NCBI GenBank assembly: GCA_035524275.1
Contig: DATKPC010000049.1
Span: 21,921-85,920, forward strand
DNA from: DATKPC01 sp035524275
Lineage (GTDB): Bacteria; Pseudomonadota; Gammaproteobacteria; Burkholderiales; Burkholderiaceae_F
Direction: 5' to 3'
Length of the DNA stretch: 64,000 nt
The position numbers and the translations under genes were made by a program. The notes under the pieces were generated by a model. The model made no database searches and was not told where the DNA came from. It saw nothing but the letters and a program-made list of their open reading frames with translations. Positions 52,079 through 61,440 of this stretch are shown here, one piece after another (the stretch's first letter is position 1; every line of letters begins with the position of its first letter).

Positions 52079-53182
52079 ATGAACGAGACCCCGGCCCAGG
52101 TCCAGGTCCAGAAGCAGGCAATGCGGCGCGCCATCGAGAGCGGCGTCCCCGATAACCAGCAGTACTTGCACCCGCTGCTGAAGAAGAACTACGGCAACTG
52201 GAAATACCACGACCGGCCTCGCCCTGGTGTCCTGCATCACGTGGCCCACGGCGGCGACGAGGTCTGGACGGTGCGCGCCGGCACCCAGCGCCAGATGGAC
52301 GTGCACACGGTGCGCAAGCTGTGCGACATCGCCGACGTCTACGCCGAAGGGCACGTCCGCTTCACGATCCGCTCGAACATCGAGTTCATGGTCTCGTCGG
52401 TGGACAAGGTGGCGCCGCTCGTCGCCAGGCTCGAGGCCGAGGGATTCCCGGTCGGCGGAACCGGCAACTCGGTCTCGATGATCGCGCACACGCAGGGCTG
52501 GCTGCATTGCGACATTCCCGGAACCGATGCGTCGGGCGTCGTCAAGGCCCTGATGGACGACCTGGTCCACGAATTCCGCCACGAGGAAATGCCGCACCGC
52601 GTGCACCTGTCGACCTCCTGCTGCGAGATCAACTGTGGCGGCCAAGCCGACATCGCGATCATCGTCCAGCACACGAAGCCGCCGAAGATCAACCACGATC
52701 TGGTCGCCAACGTCTGCGAGCGTCCGGCCGTCGTCGCGCGCTGTCCGGTCGCGGCCATCCGGCCGGCATTGGTCAATGGCAAGCCCTCGCTCGAGGTAGA
52801 CGAAAAGAAGTGCATCTGCTGCGGAGCCTGCTACCCGCCCTGCCCGCCGATGCAGATCAACGACCCCGAGTACTCGAAATTCGCGATATGGGTCGGCGGC
52901 AAGAATTCGAACGCGCGCGCCAAGCCCACTTTCATGAAGATGGTCGCCGCCGGGCTGCCGAACAATCCGCCTCGCTGGCCCGAGGTCAACGCGGTCGTCC
53001 GCAAGATCCTGTTCACTTACAAGGAGGATGCGCAGTACTGGGAGCGCATGTCCGATTGGATCGAGCGAATCGGCTGGCCGCGATTCTTCGAGAAGACCGG
53101 CCTGCCGTTCACGAAGTACCTGATCGACGACTGGCGCGGCGCGCGCGTGAACCTGAACGCGTCGACACATATCCGCTTCTGA
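52079..53182 (+). CDS. dsrB: Reverse dissimilatory sulfite reductase beta subunit
   Basis: A 367-residue beta subunit. Cluster cysteines are in STSCCEINCGGQADIA and ANVCERPAVVARCP; the ferredoxin insert reads KKCICCGACYPPCPP. The ATG follows GGAGGAC, 13 bp after dsrA. Together with DsrA it makes the alpha2-beta2 core that accepts sulfur from trisulfide DsrC. Confidence 0.96.
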   Translation: MNETPAQVQVQKQAMRRAIESGVPDNQQYLHPLLKKNYGNWKYHDRPRPGVLHHVAHGGDEVWTVRAGTQRQMDVHTVRKLCDIADVYAEGHVRFTIRSNIEFMVSSVDKVAPLVARLEAEGFPVGGTGNSVSMIAHTQGWLHCDIPGTDASGVVKALMDDLVHEFRHEEMPHRVHLSTSCCEINCGGQADIAIIVQHTKPPKINHDLVANVCERPAVVARCPVAAIRPALVNGKPSLEVDEKKCICCGACYPPCPPMQINDPEYSKFAIWVGGKNSNARAKPTFMKMVAAGLPNNPPRWPEVNAVVRKILFTYKEDAQYWERMSDWIERIGWPRFFEKTGLPFTKYLIDDWRGARVNLNASTHIRF

Positions 53183-53201
53183 ACCCCCGGCGAGTCACCA
53201 C

Positions 53202-53561
53202 GTGAAGATCGGCATTCTCGTCAACGAGGGCCCCTACCAGCACCAGGCCGCCGACTCGGCTTACCTGTTCTGCAAGGCGGCACTGGCCAAGGGCCAGGAG
53301 ATCCTGCGCGTGTTCTTCTATCACGACGGCGTCCTCAACGCGAGCCGACTCACCGAGCCGCCGCAGGACGACCGCAACATCGTCCAGCGCTGGAGCGCAC
53401 TGGCGGCGGAGCACAAGATCGATCTTGTAGTTTGCGTCGCCGCGGCCATGCGACGCGGCATCAAGGAAGAGAACCTGGCCCCCGGATTCCGGATCGCGGG
53501 ACTCGGACAGCTGGTCGACGCCGGCATCAAGGCGGACCGCATCGTGGTCTTCGGTGATTGA
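53202..53561 (+). CDS. dsrE: Sulfurtransferase DsrE
   Basis: A 119-residue subunit of the cytoplasmic DsrE2F2H2 sulfurtransferase. The catalytic Cys78 sits in LVVCVAAAMRRG, the same position known to carry persulfide in Allochromatium DsrE. GTG start. It receives sulfur (from rhodanese/TusA-type carriers in known systems) and passes it to DsrC. Confidence 0.94.
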   Translation: MKIGILVNEGPYQHQAADSAYLFCKAALAKGQEILRVFFYHDGVLNASRLTEPPQDDRNIVQRWSALAAEHKIDLVVCVAAAMRRGIKEENLAPGFRIAGLGQLVDAGIKADRIVVFGD

Positions 53562-53582
53562 CATGCACGGGAAGGGAGCATC

Positions 53583-53954
53583 GTGAGCGAAGCCGCCGCG
53601 AAGAAGTTCATGCTGGTCAATCGCCGTGCGCCCTACGGCACGATCTACGCACTCGAATCGCTGGAAGTCGTGTTGATCGCGGCGGCATTCGACCAGCAGA
53701 TCGCGCTTGCGTTCATGGACGACGGCGTCTACCAGCTGCGCAAAGGGCAGAAGCCGAAGGGCATCGAGACGAAGAACTTTTCACCGACCTTCCGGGCGCT
53801 CGAGGACTACGACGTCGACCAGCTTTACGCCGAGCGCGAATCGCTTTCCGCCCGCGGCCTTTCAGCGGAGGACCTCCTGGTTCCGGTGACGGTCCTGTCG
53901 CACGAGGATTTGGGCGCGCTGATCGAGCAGCAGGACGTCGTGCTGAGCTTCTGA
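53583..53954 (+). CDS. dsrF: DsrF subunit of DsrEFH
   Basis: A 123-residue DsrE/TusC-like subunit, starting GTG with GGGAG upstream. It contains the family segment MDDGVYQLRKGQ. It has no cysteine, in line with a structural role in the hexamer. Confidence 0.92.
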   Translation: MSEAAAKKFMLVNRRAPYGTIYALESLEVVLIAAAFDQQIALAFMDDGVYQLRKGQKPKGIETKNFSPTFRALEDYDVDQLYAERESLSARGLSAEDLLVPVTVLSHEDLGALIEQQDVVLSF

Positions 53955-53964
53955 CGAGGACATT

Positions 53965-54261
53965 GTGCTGAATATCGTCAACAAGTCGCCCCTGGAACGT
54001 TCGTCGCTCGAATCCTGCCTGCGGGTGGCGCGCGGCGGCGCGCTGCTGCTGATCGAGGACGCCGTTTACGCCGCATGCCGCGGCCACGCATCTGCCCGTG
54101 CCATCGTCGACGCGATGCAGCGCATGAAGGTCTATGTCCTGCAACCGGATCTCGAGGCACGCGGAGTCGATGGCCTGGTGGTCGACGGCGTTACGGCGGT
54201 GGACTACGGCGGCTTCGTCGATCTGGTCGTCGAGCATTCCAGGACTCATTCCTGGCTGTAG
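53965..54261 (+). CDS. dsrH: DsrH subunit of DsrEFH
   Basis: A 98-residue TusB/DsrH-type subunit starting GTG, giving MLNIVNKSPLERSSLESCL. Cys18 is close to the conserved DsrH cysteine; Cys38 follows in VYAACRG. The spacing to dsrF is 10 bp. Confidence 0.92.
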   Translation: MLNIVNKSPLERSSLESCLRVARGGALLLIEDAVYAACRGHASARAIVDAMQRMKVYVLQPDLEARGVDGLVVDGVTAVDYGGFVDLVVEHSRTHSWL

Positions 54262-54286
54262 GGAAAACGGAGCGCAAGGAGCAATC

Positions 54287-54622
54287 ATGGGCACCATCGA
54301 ATCGAACGGCAGGTCCGTCGAGACCGACGAGGAAGGCTATCTCGTCAACCTCGGCGACTGGACCGAGGACGTCGCGAACAGCATCGCGAAGTCCGAGAAC
54401 ATCGCCATGAGCGATCAGCACTGGGAGGTCGTGAACTTCCTGCGCAAGTACTACGACGAATACCAGATCGCGCCGGCCGTCCGCGTGCTGACGAAGGCCA
54501 TCGGCAAGACGCTCGGTCCCGAGAAGGGCAACAGCCAGTATCTCTACGAACTCTTTCCCTACGGTCCCGCCAAGCAGGCCTGCAAGATCGCGGGCCTGCC
54601 GAAGCCGACCGGCTGCGTCTGA
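54287..54622 (+). CDS. dsrC: Sulfur carrier protein DsrC
   Basis: A 111-residue DsrC with both redox cysteines on the flexible C-terminal arm: Cys99 and the penultimate Cys110 (CKIAGLPKPTGCV). It is the substrate of DsrEFH and DsrAB and is linked to the membrane by DsrMKJOP. A strong AAGGAG precedes the ATG. A second dsrC-like gene starts at 63893. Confidence 0.97.
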   Translation: MGTIESNGRSVETDEEGYLVNLGDWTEDVANSIAKSENIAMSDQHWEVVNFLRKYYDEYQIAPAVRVLTKAIGKTLGPEKGNSQYLYELFPYGPAKQACKIAGLPKPTGCV

Positions 54623-54691
54623 GGCCGCGGCGGACCGCGCTGGCGCCCGCACCCAACCTGTGCCGAGCCGCAGATTCCTCGGGGCGCCATC

Positions 54692-55426
54692 GTGACCGTC
54701 GCTTCGATCACCTTCAGCGTACTGTTCTATCTTGCATTTGCCGTCTGCGCGGGCGGGCTCGTCGTCGCCGTCGCACGGTATGCCCGCGTGCCGGCGCCGC
54801 TGAAGATCCCGACGACGCCCGCGCCGGCCACCCGCATCGGGGTCATTGCACGGATGGCGCGCGAGGTCTTTTTTTTCGAGAGCCTCTTCAAGGCCAATCT
54901 CTGGATCTGGTTCTTCGGCTGGATCTTTCATTTCGCGCTGCTCGTCGTGCTGCTACGACACCTGCGCTACTTCACCCAGCCGGTCTGGTCCTGGGTCGTC
55001 ATGCTCCAGCCCATCGGCATCCTCGGCGCGCTTGCGATGGTCGCCGGGCTCACGGGGCTCTGGGCGCGCCGTTTCCTGGTCGAGCGCATCCGGTACATAT
55101 CGACACCATCTGACCACCTGATGCTGGTGCTGCTGTTGCTGATCGCACTTTCCGGGCTGGCAATGAAGTTTGTCGTTCACACCGACGTCGTCGGCGTCAA
55201 GGCGTTCTTCCTGGGTCTTTTGCGTCTCGAACCGCAGCCGTTGCCTGCGGATCCATTGCTCTTCGTTCACCTGTCGCTGGTCGCCGGGCTGATGCTCGTG
55301 TTCCCGTTCAGCAAGCTGTTGCACGCACCCGGCGTGTTCTTCTCGCCGACCCGAAACCAGGTCAACAATCCGCGCGAGGCGCGCCACCAGGCCGCCTGGG
55401 CCGCGGCGCTCGACGGGAAGCGCTGA
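54692..55426 (+). CDS. dsrM: DsrM, membrane cytochrome b subunit
   Basis: A 244-residue NarI-like integral membrane protein with five to six hydrophobic segments and His residues in IFHFALLVVLLRHLRYF and FVHLSLVAG suited to bind two b hemes. It begins with GTG. It is coupled to dsrK (1 bp gap) and should exchange electrons between DsrK and the quinone pool. Confidence 0.93.
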   Translation: MTVASITFSVLFYLAFAVCAGGLVVAVARYARVPAPLKIPTTPAPATRIGVIARMAREVFFFESLFKANLWIWFFGWIFHFALLVVLLRHLRYFTQPVWSWVVMLQPIGILGALAMVAGLTGLWARRFLVERIRYISTPSDHLMLVLLLLIALSGLAMKFVVHTDVVGVKAFFLGLLRLEPQPLPADPLLFVHLSLVAGLMLVFPFSKLLHAPGVFFSPTRNQVNNPREARHQAAWAAALDGKR

Positions 55427-55427
55427 G

Positions 55428-56951
55428 ATGGCAGCCGCCGAGGTCAAGGCTCCTTCCCTGCGTGAATTCGGCGAGATCCCCGCGCTCTCCGCCGGCGCGA
55501 TGGGAAGTTCCAAGCCCTACATCGCAAACGACAAGATCCAGCAGGCCATCGGCTTCCCCGGCGAACTGCGCCAGGACTGGAAGGAGCACGCGCTCGGGAA
55601 GATGGGCGAGTTGCTCGGCAAGTACCGGTCGCTGCAGGTATTCATGGACGCCTGCGTGCACTGCGGTGCCTGCACCGACAAGTGCCACTATTTCCTTGGC
55701 ACCGGCGATCCGCTGAATATGCCGGTCGCGCGCCAGGAGTTGATGCGCGGTGTCTACCGGCGCTATTTCACGGTTGCCGGGCGGCTCTTCCCGCGGCTGG
55801 TCGGCGCGCGCGAGTTGACGCGCGAATTGATCGACCAGTGGTACAGCTACTACCACCAGTGTTCGGAGTGCCGGCGCTGCTCGGTCTTCTGCCCCTACGG
55901 CATCGACACCGCCGAGGTCACGATGGCCGGACGGGAAATCCTCGATTCGATCGGCATCGGCCAGAAGTACTCGAACGAGATCATCGGGAAGGTGCACCGC
56001 ATCGGCAACAACCTCGGATTGCCGGGGCCGGCGCTCGCCGACACGCTGCTCGGGCTCGAAGAGGACGTCAAGGAGGAGACCGGCGTCGACGTGCGCTACC
56101 CGCTCGACGAGGCGGGCGCCGAGGTGCTGCTGGTGACACCATCGGCCGATTTTTTCGCGGAACCGCACGTCGAAAGTCTGATCGGCTACGGGAAGGTCTT
56201 TCACGCGGCCGGGATCCGCTGGACGCTGTCGTCGAAGGCCTCCGAGGCCGGCAATTTCGGAATGTTCATCGGCAATTTCGAGCAACTGCGCCTGATCGCG
56301 CTGCGGATCCGCGAAGCCGCCATCGAGCTCGGCGTCAAGCGCATCGTCGTCGGCGAATGCGGTCACGCGTGGCGCGTCGCCTACAGCTTCTGGAACACGT
56401 TGGTCGGGATCGGCGCCGGCGCCAAGGATCCCTACGCGATCCAGCTCCAGTCCCAGCTCGATCCGAACTTTCGCCAGCCGATGCACATCTGCGAGCTGAC
56501 CTGGGACCTGATCCGGCGCGGCGCGCTGAAGTTCGATCGGGAGAAGAACGATCACCGGATCGTGACGTTCCACGACTCCTGCAATGTCGCGCGCGGCGCC
56601 GCCATGGGCGATACGCCGCAGGACGCGTTCGAAATTCCGCGCAACGTGATCCGCGCCGTCGTGAACCACTACGTCGAAATGGCTCCCGGAACGACGCGCG
56701 AGCGAACCTACTGCTGCGGTGGCGGCGGCGGCCTGCTGACCGACGAGCTGCTGGAGCTGCGCGTCAAGGGCGCGCTGCCGCGCATGGAGGCTTTGCGCGA
56801 GCGCGTCAACAGCCACGGCGTCAATTTCATGGCGACGATCTGCGCGATCTGCAAGGCGCAGTTCACGAAGGTGCTGCCCTACTACGGATTCGACATGCGG
56901 CTGGTCGGCGGCGTCCACCAGCTCGTCAGCGCGGCGATCCGCCTGAAATGA
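55428..56951 (+). CDS. dsrK: DsrK, HdrD-like iron-sulfur subunit
   Basis: A 507-residue protein resembling heterodisulfide reductase subunit D. Ferredoxin-type motifs CVHCGACTDKC and CSECRRCSVFCPYG bind two [4Fe-4S] clusters. Catalytic CCG-type elements follow: GECGHAWR, HDSCNVARG, CCGGGGG and CAICKAQ. It probably handles the DsrC disulfide or trisulfide on the cytoplasmic side of DsrMKJOP. Confidence 0.95.
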   Translation: MAAAEVKAPSLREFGEIPALSAGAMGSSKPYIANDKIQQAIGFPGELRQDWKEHALGKMGELLGKYRSLQVFMDACVHCGACTDKCHYFLGTGDPLNMPVARQELMRGVYRRYFTVAGRLFPRLVGARELTRELIDQWYSYYHQCSECRRCSVFCPYGIDTAEVTMAGREILDSIGIGQKYSNEIIGKVHRIGNNLGLPGPALADTLLGLEEDVKEETGVDVRYPLDEAGAEVLLVTPSADFFAEPHVESLIGYGKVFHAAGIRWTLSSKASEAGNFGMFIGNFEQLRLIALRIREAAIELGVKRIVVGECGHAWRVAYSFWNTLVGIGAGAKDPYAIQLQSQLDPNFRQPMHICELTWDLIRRGALKFDREKNDHRIVTFHDSCNVARGAAMGDTPQDAFEIPRNVIRAVVNHYVEMAPGTTRERTYCCGGGGGLLTDELLELRVKGALPRMEALRERVNSHGVNFMATICAICKAQFTKVLPYYGFDMRLVGGVHQLVSAAIRLK

Positions 56952-57037
56952 GTCCAGCCGCGCAGTCCGATACGAAGGCCCGGGCGGGGACCGCCGACGC
57001 CTAGCAGAGCGTGCCGGCGTGCCGGCTGGAGAGATCG

Positions 57038-58993
57038 ATGTCCGCGAATCCCGAGAAGCTCGATGCCAAGCCACTCAATTTCCGCCGCTACCGCGACGGC
57101 GAACGCCACGTCGGCGCCTGGCGCGAGCAGATCTTCCAGGCAAGCTGGTCGCACAAATGCCCGACCTACGTCCAGTCGACGCCGCCATGCCAGGGCAGCT
57201 GCCCTTCGGGCGAAGACATTCGCGGCTACCTCGCCGTCGTGCGCGGCACCGAGAAGCCGCCCGCGGGCGTCCCCTGGCAGGAATACGCCTGGCGCCGACT
57301 GACAGCCGCCAATCCGTTCCCGGCCGTCATGGGCCGTGTCTGCCCCGCACCTTGCGAGACCGGGTGCAACCGCAACGAAGTCGAAGACCATGTCGGCATC
57401 AATTCGGTCGAACATTACCTCGGCGACTGGGCGATCGCCCAGGGACTGAAGTATGCGGCGCCATCGACGCGCAGCGGCAAGCGCGTCGCAGTGATCGGCG
57501 GCGGGCCCGCCGGACTGTCCTGCGCCTACCAGCTCGCATTGAAAGGGCACGCGGTCACGATCTTCGACGAGCACGATCAACTCGGCGGAATGATGCGCTA
57601 CGGGATTCCGGGTTTCCGGACGCCGCGCCCGCTCCTCGACGCGGAAATCGGGAGGATCCTGGAACTCGGCGTCTCGGCGCGCACCGGCTGCCGGATCGGA
57701 ACCGATATCACGGTCGACCAGTTGCGCACCGATCACGACGCGATCTTCCTCGCGCTCGGCGCGCAGTCGGGCCGCGCGCTGCCGATCAACGACGCGGCGG
57801 CACCGAATATCGTGACGGCCACGGCGTTCCTGAAGGCCTTCAACGACGGGCGCCTGCAGCACGTCGGCAGGCGCGTCGTGGTCGTCGGCGGCGGCGATAC
57901 GTCGATCGATGTCGCGACCGTCGCGCGCCGCCTCGGCCACATCGAGCACGCGAAACCGACCGATCTCGAGAAGGCGATCGCAGGGCATCTCGCGCACGAC
58001 GTCGCCGAGGTCTCCCGCAAGCAGGGCGCACAGGTCACGCTGACGTCGGTCTTTCCGATCGACAAGATGCAGGCCAATCGGCACGAGGTCGAGCAGGCGC
58101 AGGCCGAGGGCATCGCGCTGCGCGGGAGCCTGGTTCCGGTCGGCATCGTGCGCGGCGCCGATGGCCGCGCGACCGCGCTGCGCCTCGCCCGCTGCGACGC
58201 GAAGATGAACGCCGGTCGGCTCGAGATCACGACCATCGAAGGCTCCGAGGAGGACATTCCGGCCGACCTGATCGTCTCGGCCATCGGCCAGGCCGTCGAT
58301 TTCACCGGCCTCGAGGAATTCGACGCCGGCCGCGGCGCGGTCGCGGCCGACCGCAACTACCAGGTCGCCGGCAAGCCGGGCGTATTCGCCGGCGGCGACG
58401 TCATTCGCCCTCACCTGCTGACGACGGCCATCGGTCACGGCGCCATTGCGGCCGACGGGATCGACCGGATGTTGCGTGGCGAAGAGCCTCTCAAGCGCCC
58501 GAAGATCGACGTCCATGTCTTCGACCTCGCCCGCAAGATGGTCGAGAAGGGCCTGCAGATCGCGCCAGCCACCGAGCCAATGCGGGGCACCGATTCGAGC
58601 CGGATCGGCATACACAACTACGAGAACCGTTCCGAACGCTACGTGATACCACATGACGAGCTGTTCCTGGGTCATTTCAACTACGTCGCCCGGACGAGGC
58701 GCCGCATCGTGACGTTGAACGCGGACTCGGCGCTCGGCAACTTCGAGGAACGCATCGATGCGCTCTCCGAGGAACAGGCGGTTGCCGAAGCGAAGCGTTG
58801 CATGAGTTGCGGGATGTGCTTCGAGTGCGACAACTGCGTCGTTTATTGTCCGCAGACCGCGGTCTTCAAGGTGAACAAGAGGGAATCGACGCTCGGGCGC
58901 TATGTCGACACCGACTACGCAAAGTGCATCGGCTGCCACATCTGCAGGGACGTCTGTCCGACCGGCTACATCCAGATGGGACTGGGCGAATAG
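57038..58993 (+). CDS. dsrL: DsrL, NAD(P)H:acceptor iron-sulfur flavoprotein
   Basis: A 651-residue GltD-like flavoprotein that couples DsrAB sulfur oxidation to NAD+ reduction. N-terminal cluster cysteines lie at 41, 51, 55, 102, 106 and 110; FAD motif VAVIGGGPAGLSCAY (about 150-164); NAD motif VVVVGGGDTSID; C-terminal ferredoxin motifs CMSCGMCFECDNCVVYCP and CIGCHICRDVCPTGY. GAGAG stands before the ATG at 57038; an ATG at 57011 is less likely. Its presence supports oxidative use of rDsr. Confidence 0.95.
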   Translation: MSANPEKLDAKPLNFRRYRDGERHVGAWREQIFQASWSHKCPTYVQSTPPCQGSCPSGEDIRGYLAVVRGTEKPPAGVPWQEYAWRRLTAANPFPAVMGRVCPAPCETGCNRNEVEDHVGINSVEHYLGDWAIAQGLKYAAPSTRSGKRVAVIGGGPAGLSCAYQLALKGHAVTIFDEHDQLGGMMRYGIPGFRTPRPLLDAEIGRILELGVSARTGCRIGTDITVDQLRTDHDAIFLALGAQSGRALPINDAAAPNIVTATAFLKAFNDGRLQHVGRRVVVVGGGDTSIDVATVARRLGHIEHAKPTDLEKAIAGHLAHDVAEVSRKQGAQVTLTSVFPIDKMQANRHEVEQAQAEGIALRGSLVPVGIVRGADGRATALRLARCDAKMNAGRLEITTIEGSEEDIPADLIVSAIGQAVDFTGLEEFDAGRGAVAADRNYQVAGKPGVFAGGDVIRPHLLTTAIGHGAIAADGIDRMLRGEEPLKRPKIDVHVFDLARKMVEKGLQIAPATEPMRGTDSSRIGIHNYENRSERYVIPHDELFLGHFNYVARTRRRIVTLNADSALGNFEERIDALSEEQAVAEAKRCMSCGMCFECDNCVVYCPQTAVFKVNKRESTLGRYVDTDYAKCIGCHICRDVCPTGYIQMGLGE

Positions 58994-59014
58994 CCGCCCC
59001 GGACCGCACGCCAC

Positions 59015-59470
59015 ATGGCTCGCTCGTCGCCGACGCACGCCGCAACGGCCCAGCGCATCACGCTGGCCGCGCTGTTGTGTCTTGGCGGCATGTTCTGGCC
59101 TCCGGTCAGCCGGGCCGGGGGCGAACGCACGCCGCTGCCGGCGATCCTCGTCGAGGGCGGCGGGCACTGCCTCGCGCCGGCCGGCGAGATGCGGCGTCGG
59201 CACCCCGACATGCTGAAGCACCAGCGCGACCGTACGGTCCACCTGGGCGAGCGCGGAACGACCGTCAACCTCAAAGAGTGCGTGGCTTGCCACGCGAGCC
59301 GGACCACCGGCTCCGTGATCGGCAGCGATCAGGCGTTCTGCCAGGGCTGCCATACCTACGCGGCGGTGCAGCTCGACTGCTTCGAGTGCCACAGCCCGAA
59401 ACGAACGACCGCCGCGACGAGCGGTCCCGCCGCGAACACGATCGCCATATCGGCGCGTGCCAAACGATGA
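59015..59470 (+). CDS. dsrJ: DsrJ, periplasmic triheme cytochrome c
   Basis: A 151-residue protein with an uncleaved or cleavable N-terminal signal (about 14-34) and three heme motifs: CVACH, CQGCH and CFECH. Cys52 in GGHCLAPAGEMRRRH corresponds to the unusual distal Cys heme ligand of known DsrJ. The C-terminal tail after the third heme is Ser/Thr/Ala-rich. It overlaps dsrO by 4 bp. Confidence 0.93.
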   Translation: MARSSPTHAATAQRITLAALLCLGGMFWPPVSRAGGERTPLPAILVEGGGHCLAPAGEMRRRHPDMLKHQRDRTVHLGERGTTVNLKECVACHASRTTGSVIGSDQAFCQGCHTYAAVQLDCFECHSPKRTTAATSGPAANTIAISARAKR

Positions 59471-60219
59471 GCCCCACGCCGAACGACACCGCAATTGCGC
59501 TGCGCCGGGCGCTGATCGGCGCCGGCGCGGCCGCGCTCGCCGGCATCGCGCTTGCGCCGGGCATCCGACTGATCGAGGTCGCGCAAGCGCGCGACCCGAA
59601 GCGCGTTGCCAGCGGCGAGGTCCGCTGGGGCCTGCTCATCGACACGACCCAATGCGAGCCCGGCTGCCGCGACTGCATCGACGCCTGTGCCCGCGAGAAC
59701 GCGCTCGATACGCCGATCGACAACGCGCAGCGCCCGCATTGGATCCGCAAGGTCGAGCTGAAGGAGATCCGCACGGGTCGCGCGGCGTCGGCGCCGGTGA
59801 TGTGCCAGCACTGCGCCGATCCGCCATGCGTCGACGTCTGCCCGACCGGTGCGTCGTTCAAGCGCAACGACGGCATCGTGCTGGTCGACCGGCACAGCTG
59901 CATCGGTTGCCGGTACTGCGTGATGGCCTGCCCGTACAAGGCGCGTTCGTTCGTCCACGAACCGGTCACGAACCAGAATCCCGATGTACCGCGCGGCAAG
60001 GGCTGCGTCGAGGGCTGCACCTTGTGCGTCCATCGCGTCGATCGCGGCCAGACACCAGCGTGCGTCGACGCGTGCGCCGCGGCAGGCCATGGCGCGATGA
60101 CGTTCGGCGACCTGAACAACCCGGACAGCGAGATCGCCCGCCGGATACGCGCGGTCGCCAGTTCCCAGCTGCGTGCCGATCTCGGGCTCGACCCGGGAGT
60201 CCGCTACCAGGGCCTCTGA
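59467..60219 (+). CDS. dsrO: DsrO, periplasmic iron-sulfur subunit
   Basis: A 250-residue four-cluster ferredoxin-like protein with a twin-arginine-type leader (LRRALIGAGAAALAG). Cluster motifs include CEPGCRDCIDAC, CQHCADPPCVDVCP, CIGCRYCVMACP and CVEGCTLCVHR. It should connect DsrJ hemes with DsrP in the membrane. Confidence 0.94.
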   Translation: MSPTPNDTAIALRRALIGAGAAALAGIALAPGIRLIEVAQARDPKRVASGEVRWGLLIDTTQCEPGCRDCIDACARENALDTPIDNAQRPHWIRKVELKEIRTGRAASAPVMCQHCADPPCVDVCPTGASFKRNDGIVLVDRHSCIGCRYCVMACPYKARSFVHEPVTNQNPDVPRGKGCVEGCTLCVHRVDRGQTPACVDACAAAGHGAMTFGDLNNPDSEIARRIRAVASSQLRADLGLDPGVRYQGL

Positions 60220-60221
60220 CG

Positions 60222-61424
60222 ATGCGCGCCAGCAGATTCCCGCGGATCGAGCAGCGCGTATTTTGGCTGCTGGTGGCAGCCGGGGCCCTGCTGACCGCCG
60301 CCGGACTGGGTGCGGCGCACCGGATCGAGGAGCGGGGACACGCAGTGACCGGCATGTCGAACCAGGTCGTCTGGGGCGTGCCGCACGTCTTCGCGATCTT
60401 CCTGATCGTCGCCGCCTCCGGCGTGCTGAACGTGGCGTCGATCGGCTCGGTGTTCGGCAAACCGGTCTACAAGGCGCGTGCGCCACTGTCGGGCCTGCTG
60501 TCGCTGGCGATGCTGGCCGGGGGCTTGATGGTTCTGATGCTCGATCTCGGGCGCCCGGAGCGCGTCGTCGTCGCGGCGACACACTTCAACTTCCGCTCGG
60601 TTTTTGCTTGGAACGTCTTCCTGTACTCCGGAATGTTCGCGATCGTCACGGCCTATCTCTGGACGATGATGGAGCGTCGCATGACGCCCTATTCCAAGCT
60701 GGCCGGACTCGCGGCGTTCTTCTGGCGTTTCGTGCTGACCACCGGCACCGGGTCGATCTTCGGTTTCCTGGTCGCGCGTCAGGCCTACCAGTCGGCATTG
60801 CTGGCACCGATGTTCATCGTGCTGTCGTTCGGGTGGGGGCTGGCGGTGTTCCTGATCGTCCAGTCGTTCATCTACGCGTGGAACGGAATGCGGCTGCCGC
60901 CCGCGGTCCAGACCAGGATGGCGCGCCTGCTCGGCGTGTTCGTCCTCGCGAGCCTGTATTTCGTCGCGATCTACCACCTGACCAACCTGTACTGGGCGCG
61001 CCAGCATGCATTCGAGCGGTTCATCCTTCTCGACGGTGGAACGTTGACATGGCTTTTCTGGAGCGGCTACGTGGTCGTCGGAAGCGTCCTTCCGGCGGCC
61101 GTGCTGTTCAGCCCGCTGCCGCGCGGCCGTCGTGCCGCGGTCGTCGCCTCGGGGATGGTGGTCATCGGCGCGTTCGCTCAACTGTACGTCTTCATCGTCG
61201 GCGGGCAGGCCTTCCCGCTCGAGATATTCCCTGGATTCTCCGCAAGCAGCGAATTCTTCGATGGTGCGATCGCCAGCTACGTGCCCAAGCTGCCCGAGTT
61301 CGTGCTGGGCCTCGGCGGGATCGGGGCTGCGTTCCTGCTGACGGCGATCGGCGTGCGTGCGTTGCACTTCGTCCCCGAAGACGACTTCCTCACCGGTCCC
61401 ACCACGCCGGCGACGCAGGATTGA
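60222..61424 (+). CDS. dsrP: DsrP, NrfD-like membrane subunit
   Basis: A 400-residue integral membrane protein of the NrfD/PsrC type with ten hydrophobic segments, containing DLGRPERVVVAATHFNFRS near the quinone site. ATG at 60222 follows dsrO by 2 bp. It anchors DsrO and exchanges electrons with quinone. Confidence 0.94.
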   Translation: MRASRFPRIEQRVFWLLVAAGALLTAAGLGAAHRIEERGHAVTGMSNQVVWGVPHVFAIFLIVAASGVLNVASIGSVFGKPVYKARAPLSGLLSLAMLAGGLMVLMLDLGRPERVVVAATHFNFRSVFAWNVFLYSGMFAIVTAYLWTMMERRMTPYSKLAGLAAFFWRFVLTTGTGSIFGFLVARQAYQSALLAPMFIVLSFGWGLAVFLIVQSFIYAWNGMRLPPAVQTRMARLLGVFVLASLYFVAIYHLTNLYWARQHAFERFILLDGGTLTWLFWSGYVVVGSVLPAAVLFSPLPRGRRAAVVASGMVVIGAFAQLYVFIVGGQAFPLEIFPGFSASSEFFDGAIASYVPKLPEFVLGLGGIGAAFLLTAIGVRALHFVPEDDFLTGPTTPATQD

Positions 61425-61440
61425 ACGGGACAACCGATCG

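Noticed and set aside
56882..59494. An 870-codon minus-strand frame opposite dsrL and dsrJ
   Set aside because: Same GC-bias effect; the plus-strand genes have clear cofactor motifs and the minus frame has none.
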